DNA of 64,000 nt from F23-D06 sp963643165 (GTDB lineage: Bacteria; Bacteroidota; Bacteroidia; Bacteroidales; WCHB1-69), in assembly GCA_963643165.1 (NCBI GenBank), contig CAVIJD010000001.1, forward strand, positions 62,001-126,000, read 5' to 3'. Within the stretch, counting starts at the first letter, position 1. Each line of letters begins with the position of its first letter. Shown here piece after piece: positions 59,080 to 64,000 of the stretch. Made by a program: the position numbers and the translations under genes. The notes beneath the pieces are model-generated. The model saw nothing but the letters and a program-made list of their open reading frames with translations, did not search any database and was not told where the DNA came from.

Positions 59080-60243
59080 GTGAAACTGCTGGTCGTGCTG
59101 TCCCGGTTCCCTTATCCCCTCGAGAAAGGGGATAAGCTGCGGGCGTATCATCAGATACGCTGCCTGTCGGCCACACACGACATCTACCTCGCCGCCGTCC
59201 ATGACAAGACGGTGTCCCCCTCCGACCTGAAACGTCTGGAGCCGTATTGCAAAAGCATTTTCCTGCTCAAACAGTCAGGCCTCAGACGTTTTTGGAATAT
59301 AGGACGCACCTTCTTGAAGGGGCTTCCTGTACAATGCGGCTTCTTTTATAGCAAGAAAAACGCCAGAAAACTCGACAAGATCATCCGCACCGTACAGCCT
59401 GACCATATTTATTGCCAACTGTTCAGGATGGCAGAGTATGTAAAGTCGTACAATATCCCGAAAACAATTGATTATCAAGACGCTTTCTCCAAAGGAATGT
59501 TCCGCCGTGCCGAAAAGGCACCATGGTGGCTCAAGCCGATTTTCAAGATGGAAGGAGAACGTACGGCTCGCTATGAGGCGGAGATTTTCACACTTTTTGA
59601 CAACAAGACGATCATTACTGACATTGACCGCGACTTGATACCTCATCCCCAGAGCGCGCGGATTGAAATTGTGCCCAACGGGGTGGACTTTGAGACGTTC
59701 TGCTACCATAACGAGGAGAAGACGTGCGACATCATCTTTTCCGGGAACATGAACTATGCCCCCAATGTTGACGCGGCGGTTTATTTGGCCAAAGAGATCT
59801 TTCCGGCGTTGGCGCAGCAGTTTCCGGGCTTGCGGCTGGTGTTGTGCGGCACGAATCCTGCACCCTCGGTGCAGGCACTGGCCAATGCGCAGGTTGTCGT
59901 CACGGGTTGGGTGGACTCTATGGCAGCGTGGTATGCCAAATCGCGCATCTTTGTCGCCCCCATGCGGATGGGCACAGGCCTCCAGAACAAGATACTCGAG
60001 GCTATGGCCATGCAACTCCCCTGTGTGGCTTCGCCGCTGGCCTGCCAACCTTTAGGCACTGCCGCGCAAGAGGGCGCAATTGCCGTATGCCAAACCCGCG
60101 ACGACTATGTCCGCAACATTGGCAGGCTGCTCACGGATGCCGATTATTACACCCGCCTGTCGCAAACAGGATACCGCTTCGTGCAACAACATTACGACTG
60201 GCACGCCGCTTGCGCTGTGCTCAACCGTATCTTGACACGATAG
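59080..60243 (+). CDS. Family 1/4 glycosyltransferase (TIGR03087-like)
   Basis: A 387-residue GT-B glycosyltransferase. The start is GTG at 59080 (KLLVVLSRFPYPLEKGDKLR), the N-terminal Pro-Tyr-Pro motif of the TIGR03087-type transferases. The C-terminal domain has IVPNGVDFETFCYHNEEK, DIIFSGNMNYAPNVDAAVYL near residue 215, and the nucleotide-sugar site FVAPMRMGTGLQNKILEAMA near 300. Family members serve exopolysaccharide pathways. No other polysaccharide genes except the two that follow are present. Confidence 0.9.
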   Translation: MKLLVVLSRFPYPLEKGDKLRAYHQIRCLSATHDIYLAAVHDKTVSPSDLKRLEPYCKSIFLLKQSGLRRFWNIGRTFLKGLPVQCGFFYSKKNARKLDKIIRTVQPDHIYCQLFRMAEYVKSYNIPKTIDYQDAFSKGMFRRAEKAPWWLKPIFKMEGERTARYEAEIFTLFDNKTIITDIDRDLIPHPQSARIEIVPNGVDFETFCYHNEEKTCDIIFSGNMNYAPNVDAAVYLAKEIFPALAQQFPGLRLVLCGTNPAPSVQALANAQVVVTGWVDSMAAWYAKSRIFVAPMRMGTGLQNKILEAMAMQLPCVASPLACQPLGTAAQEGAIAVCQTRDDYVRNIGRLLTDADYYTRLSQTGYRFVQQHYDWHAACAVLNRILTR

Positions 60244-60333
60244 AAGCCGCCCAAAATTTGCAACGGAGCGTTACTTATTATTAACAAAAGAAAATGAAAA
60301 TTACAGAACAATCGATTATCATCTGATATCACT

Positions 60334-61281
60334 ATGACGGATTACAAGAAATATGCGGTCAAATGCTTTCAGGATGAAGCGCAGGCCATATTGGATTTGA
60401 TACCTCAACTGACGGAGGACTTTGACACGGCAATAGATCTGATATACCATTGCAAAGGCAAGTTCATCGTTACCGGTGTCGGCAAGTCGGGGCACATCGG
60501 CGCCAAGATTGCCGCAACGTTGGCAAGCACCGGCACGCCCTCGTTTTTCGTCAATCCGTTGGATGCCTACCATGGCGACTTGGGCATGTTCTCTTCCGAC
60601 GATGTGGTGATGGCCATCTCCTATTCGGGACAGACGGATGAGCTGTTGCGTTTTCTGCCGCTGCTCATCGAGCGCAACATTCCCGTCATTGGCATGTCGG
60701 GGCACCCCGACTCGCTGTTGGCCCGCTATTCAACTTGTCATCTCAACATAGCCGTCAAGCGCGAGGCTTGTCCGTTGAACCTGGCCCCGACCTCATCTAC
60801 CACAGCCACGCTGGCCATGGGCGACGCCATCGCCTGCGCCCTGATGAGGGTGCGCAATTTCAAGGCATCCGACTTTGCCCGCTACCACCCCGGCGGCAGC
60901 CTCGGCAAGAAACTGCTGGCACGCGTCAAGGACTTTATGGTGTCTGGCGATATGCCGACCATCTCGCCCCGTGAGAAAATCAGTGATGCGATCATCCAAA
61001 TCAGCAAGGCCAAACTCGGCATCGCCATCGTGATAGAGCAAGGGAAAATCATCGGGGTCATCACCGACGGCGACATCCGGCGGGCCATGCAGAGCAACCA
61101 GCAAGAGTTTTTCAACCTCAACGTGGAAGACGTGATGAGCAGCAATCCCAAAACCATTTCCGAAAATGCCAAGCTGTCGGAGGCCGAAGCGCTGCTCCGC
61201 AAAAACAGCATCCATACGCTGGTGGTTGTGAATGAGGCCGGCGACTTGACAGGCATTATCGATACATTCAGATGTCTGTAA
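60334..61281 (+). CDS. kpsF: Arabinose-5-phosphate isomerase (KpsF/GutQ family)
   Basis: Makes arabinose 5-phosphate from ribulose 5-phosphate, the first step to Kdo. It is 315 residues: a SIS domain (1 to about 195; KFIVTGVGKSGHIGAKIAAT near 45, and SYSGQTDELLRFLPLL near 93) and two CBS domains (from about 205; the start DFMVSGDMPTISPREKISDA and the end NSIHTLVVVNEAGDLTGIID). The next gene starts only 2 bases later, so they are co-translated or closely linked. Confidence 0.95.
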   Translation: MTDYKKYAVKCFQDEAQAILDLIPQLTEDFDTAIDLIYHCKGKFIVTGVGKSGHIGAKIAATLASTGTPSFFVNPLDAYHGDLGMFSSDDVVMAISYSGQTDELLRFLPLLIERNIPVIGMSGHPDSLLARYSTCHLNIAVKREACPLNLAPTSSTTATLAMGDAIACALMRVRNFKASDFARYHPGGSLGKKLLARVKDFMVSGDMPTISPREKISDAIIQISKAKLGIAIVIEQGKIIGVITDGDIRRAMQSNQQEFFNLNVEDVMSSNPKTISENAKLSEAEALLRKNSIHTLVVVNEAGDLTGIIDTFRCL

Positions 61282-61283
61282 CC

Positions 61284-61922
61284 ATGAAAACGGTAGCCTT
61301 TGTTCCCATTCGGCTCAACAGCAAGCGAGTGCCCGGCAAAAACCTCAAGTTGTTGGGCGGCAGGCCCTTGCTGCAGCACGTCCTTGAAACGCTGACTAAA
61401 GTGCCCGAATTGTCAGCCATCTATGCCTATTGCAGCAGCGAGGAAATCGTGCCGCTTTTGCCCTCGGGTGTGTCGTTCTTGAAAAGAGCGGAACGCCTTG
61501 ACGACGACTTGACCAAAGGTGCCGAGATCTATGACGCCTTTGTGCGTCAGGTGCCGGCCGACCTGTATTTGCTGGCCCATACCACATCGCCGTTCATCCG
61601 TCCTGAAACCGTATCGGAGGCCATACGGCAAGTGCAGAGTGGCAGGTACGACTCCGCCTTGGCGGTGGAGCGGGTGCAGACCTTTGCCTGGTACAAAGGA
61701 GTGCCGCTCAATTACGCTTTAAACGACGTGCCCCGCACCCAGGACATAGAACCCGTGTTTGTGGAAACCAGCGCCTTCTTTTTGTTTGGCCGGAACACCT
61801 GGCTGCAGCAGCGACAGCGCATCGGCGAACGCCCCTATTTTGCTGAGGTCAACCGCATTGAAGGCATCGACATCGACAACCCCGCCGACTTTGAACTGGC
61901 GGAACGCATTGCCCAAAAATGA
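61284..61922 (+). CDS. Acylneuraminate cytidylyltransferase family protein
   Basis: A 212-residue CMP-sugar synthetase-like protein from the start MKTVAFVPIRLNSKRVPGKN; an ATG at 61272 overlapping kpsF is possible but less typical. The nucleotide-binding motif is PIRLNSKRVPGKNLKLLGGR. Asp pair and active-site regions are YLLAHTTSPFIRPETVSEA near residue 98 and INRIEGIDIDNPADFELAER (NRIEGIDIDNPADFELA) near the end. NeuA-type enzymes activate sialic or pseudaminic acids, Kdo-like sugars. The kpsF neighbour suggests a Kdo-related product, but the KdsB family has different motifs. The sugar cannot be named. Confidence 0.85.
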   Translation: MKTVAFVPIRLNSKRVPGKNLKLLGGRPLLQHVLETLTKVPELSAIYAYCSSEEIVPLLPSGVSFLKRAERLDDDLTKGAEIYDAFVRQVPADLYLLAHTTSPFIRPETVSEAIRQVQSGRYDSALAVERVQTFAWYKGVPLNYALNDVPRTQDIEPVFVETSAFFLFGRNTWLQQRQRIGERPYFAEVNRIEGIDIDNPADFELAERIAQK

Positions 61923-61942
61923 CGCAGGGCTACTGCATTGCT

Positions 61943-61965
61943 TTGCAAAAGAATTATCTTTGCAA
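61943..61965 (+). promoter_or_regulatory. -7 box with an overlapping inverted repeat before hsdR
   Basis: TATCTTTG (61955-61962) matches TAnnTTTG, 33 bases before hsdR. It sits inside an imperfect inverted repeat TTGCAAAAG (61943-61951) and CTTTGCAA (61958-61965), which could be a repressor-binding site. No gene for such a regulator is seen. Confidence 0.35.
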
Positions 61966-61995
61966 TCGTTTTTTTATGAAGTAGCCTGAAACATT

Positions 61996-64000
61996 ATGGA
62001 TATTAACAAGAAAGAGCTCAAAGAACAGGAAATACGTACGATGTTCATTACCCCGGCCTTGAAGAGCAAAGGTTGGGAAGTTCCTACGAATATGCGTGAA
62101 GAATATTACTTCACGGATGGCCGTGTGCTTGTTGCTGGCAGTCAGCACTCCGTTGCCGAAGGTAAAAAAGCAGACTATCTGCTTTACCACAAAGGCAAAC
62201 CTATTGCAGTCGTTGAAGCCAAGGACAATAAGCACGCCGTAGGTGGCGGCATACAACAGGCCATGGACTATGCTCTTATCCTGGACTTGAAATTTGCCTA
62301 CTCCAGCAATGGCGACGCCTTTCTTGAACATGATTTCATCACTGGTAAGGAAACGGAGTTAGCGTTAGACCAATTCCCAACAGAAGAAGAACTGTATCAA
62401 CGTTACCTTGCCTCAAAAAATTACACGCCCGAAGAGCAACGCATCGTAGAAACACCTTACTACTATGATGCCTACAGCCACGAGCCTCGATACTATCAGC
62501 GAATTGCCATTGACCGCACTGTTGAAGCTATAGCAAGAGGGCAACAGAGGATCTTGGTCGTTATGGCAACCGGAACGGGCAAGACTTATACCGCATTCCA
62601 AATCATACATCGGCTTCATAAGAGCGGAGCCAAAAAGAAAATTCTCTATTTGGCAGACCGCAACATTCTCATAGACCAAACGATGGCCCAAGATTTCAAG
62701 CCATTCAAGAAGTTCATGACCAAAATTACAAGTGTCGGCGAAGGTGAGGCCAAGATAGATTCAGCATACGAGGTCTATATGGCTCTTTACCACCAGTTGG
62801 TCGGGAAAGAAGGCAAACCGGACCCATTCTTGGAAGTGCAGCCAAACTTTTTCGATTTGATTATCGTAGATGAGTGTCATCGTGGCAGCGCAAAGGATGA
62901 TTCCGCATGGCGCAAAGTATTGGAATACTTTAATAGCGCAACACAAATCGGTATGACGGCAACACCAAAAGCCGAAGAAGGCGCAAACAACCTTGATTAC
63001 TTTGGCGAACCTGTCTACACATACTCGTTGTTGCAAGGTATCAATGATGGATTCTTGGCTCCATACCGTGTGACGGCTGACTTTATCAACGTTGACCTGC
63101 AGGGTTGGACTCCTGAAGAAGGTGAACGTGACCTCTTTGGCAAAGAGATTGAGGACAAGTTATATCAGAGACAGAATATAGGACGTGATCTGGCAATAAA
63201 GATGCGGCGCAAGATTGTAGCCAACCGCATCACCCAGATGCTGAAAGACATCGGGCGCATGACCAAGACCATCGTCTTCTGCTCAGACATCGAAGAGGCT
63301 GCCGAAATGCGCACACTTTTGATAAATATGAACTCAGACATGTGCCGCAAGTCGCCCTATTACGTTACCCGCATTGTGGGCGAAGACCAAGAAGGCAAGA
63401 AGCAACTCGACAACTTTATCAGTGTTGATGAGCCATATCCGGTCATTGTCACGACTTCGGAACTGCTCTCGACGGGTGTGGACTGTAAAACCTGCGGTCT
63501 TATCGTCATAGACAAGGAGATTGGCTCCATGACGGAGTTCAAGCAAATCATCGGTCGCGGCACTCGTCTGCGCAAGGACAAAGGCAAGTGGCACTTGGAG
63601 ATATTGGACTTCCGCAATGCCACAGCCAAGTTCAAAGACCCGGACTTCGACGGAGACCCGATGCCGCCAAAGTATTCTGAAAATAGGTTTTCAATGCAAG
63701 ATGATACCACTGTTTATAAAGAAAGGCCTATGGATCTTCATGAAAAATACACCATCGAGGGCGTTGACATCCGTATCGCCCACGAAATAGTGTCTGTTTT
63801 GGGCGAAGACGGCAAGACCATGAAGACAGAAAGCGTGCAGTCCTTTGCCCGAACGCAAATACGCAAGCACTTCGAGAGTCTTGACAAATTTATCCAGACA
63901 TGGACGGAAGCGGAACGCAAGCAAGCCATTATGGATGAGCTAAAAGAGTACGCCATCTTGATTGATGCAGTTAGGGATGCTAATCCGGCTTTGGAAAAGG
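61996..64000 (+). CDS. hsdR: Type I restriction endonuclease, R subunit; 3' end cut off by window edge
   Basis: The motor and nuclease subunit of a type I restriction system. The visible 668 residues start MDINKKELKEQEIRTMFITP. The nuclease has the Asp and Glu-x-Lys pattern (KADYLLYHKGK, then VVEAKDNK near residue 75). The helicase has Walker A VVMATGTGKTYTAFQII near 190, DECHRGS near 290, QIGMTATP near 315, and motif VI IIGRGTRLRKDKGKW near 520. About 100-250 residues remain beyond the right edge. hsdM and hsdS should follow there. Codons are visibly more A/T-rich at third positions than in the neighbouring kpsF and CMP-sugar genes, which suggests horizontal acquisition. Confidence 0.96.
   Translation, partial: MDINKKELKEQEIRTMFITPALKSKGWEVPTNMREEYYFTDGRVLVAGSQHSVAEGKKADYLLYHKGKPIAVVEAKDNKHAVGGGIQQAMDYALILDLKFAYSSNGDAFLEHDFITGKETELALDQFPTEEELYQRYLASKNYTPEEQRIVETPYYYDAYSHEPRYYQRIAIDRTVEAIARGQQRILVVMATGTGKTYTAFQIIHRLHKSGAKKKILYLADRNILIDQTMAQDFKPFKKFMTKITSVGEGEAKIDSAYEVYMALYHQLVGKEGKPDPFLEVQPNFFDLIIVDECHRGSAKDDSAWRKVLEYFNSATQIGMTATPKAEEGANNLDYFGEPVYTYSLLQGINDGFLAPYRVTADFINVDLQGWTPEEGERDLFGKEIEDKLYQRQNIGRDLAIKMRRKIVANRITQMLKDIGRMTKTIVFCSDIEEAAEMRTLLINMNSDMCRKSPYYVTRIVGEDQEGKKQLDNFISVDEPYPVIVTTSELLSTGVDCKTCGLIVIDKEIGSMTEFKQIIGRGTRLRKDKGKWHLEILDFRNATAKFKDPDFDGDPMPPKYSENRFSMQDDTTVYKERPMDLHEKYTIEGVDIRIAHEIVSVLGEDGKTMKTESVQSFARTQIRKHFESLDKFIQTWTEAERKQAIMDELKEYAILIDAVRDANPALEK

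Noticed and set aside
61284..61922. Naming the gene kdsB because kpsF precedes it
   Set aside because: Motifs and length (212 residues) fit the broader acylneuraminate cytidylyltransferase family better than the roughly 250-residue KdsB; the sugar is uncertain.
1..64000. CRISPR arrays, integrases, transposases or plasmid origins
   Set aside because: I saw no regular repeat-spacer pattern, no transposase or integrase motif, and no origin-like iterons. Scanned by eye only.

Overview
The window is a chromosomal stretch from a member of the Bacteroidales (Bacteroidetes). The evidence is the repeated -7 promoter box TAnnTTTG upstream of many genes (two with a TTTG box 19-21 bases further up), a subtilase with a type IX secretion (T9SS) sorting tail, a DUF3467 gene directly after rpoC, a YtxH/holin-like/coiled-coil envelope trio, RelA/SpoT, and the local style of many lipoproteins. 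Coding density is high and most genes use G/C-rich third positions. This produces long antisense open frames, which I left out. The genus is not resolved.

Layout. 1-8.8 kb: the 3' two thirds of rpoB, then rpoC, a DUF3467 gene and, after a strong terminator, a DUF4328 membrane protein. 8.8-15.3 kb, minus strand: a tight run of an S9 peptidase lipoprotein, an LptF/G-type permease, a BASS-type transporter, uvrC and vsr. 15.4-20.6 kb, plus strand: a small lipoprotein with an internal repeat, purN, guaA, ahcY and a phosphodiester glycosidase family protein. 20.6-22.8 kb, minus strand: a degenerate Rieske-like lipoprotein, a steroid 5-alpha-reductase family membrane protein and a GT2 glycosyltransferase. 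22.9-27.1 kb: rpsO, pnp, a second GT2, tRNA-Ser(GCU) and tRNA-Pro(GGG). 27.3-33.7 kb, minus strand: class II aldolase, the YtxH/holin trio, a bifunctional Rel-type enzyme and a secreted subtilase. 33.9-39.8 kb, plus strand: thrS, ffh, folD, pepE and mscS.

39.9-45.7 kb holds thirteen ribosomal protein genes, rplV through rpsE, with their own promoter and terminator. The genes that normally precede them (rpsJ to rpsS) and follow them (rpmD, rplO, secY onward) are absent. 45.7-48.0 kb, minus strand, has a short MutS-family ATPase and a lone CoA-transferase A subunit. These look like relics of a lysine-fermentation locus. 48.1-53 kb: a natural fusion of glycogen synthase and glucan phosphorylase, then thiamine pyrophosphokinase. 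53-57.1 kb, minus strand: an EamA transporter, comEC and lgt. 57.2-61.9 kb: an inverted repeat, bifunctional ftcD, a glycosyltransferase, kpsF and a CMP-sugar synthetase family gene. The window ends inside hsdR, a type I restriction subunit with visibly more A/T-rich codons that marks the start of an accessory region.

Most of the window is housekeeping. The items most worth a second look are the isolated ribosomal block with relic genes beside it, a duplicated folD 3' end whose differences are nearly all synonymous, the degenerate Rieske lipoprotein, and the synthase-phosphorylase fusion. I did not find a clearly new multi-gene defence or biosynthetic system; the hsdR locus continues beyond the right edge.
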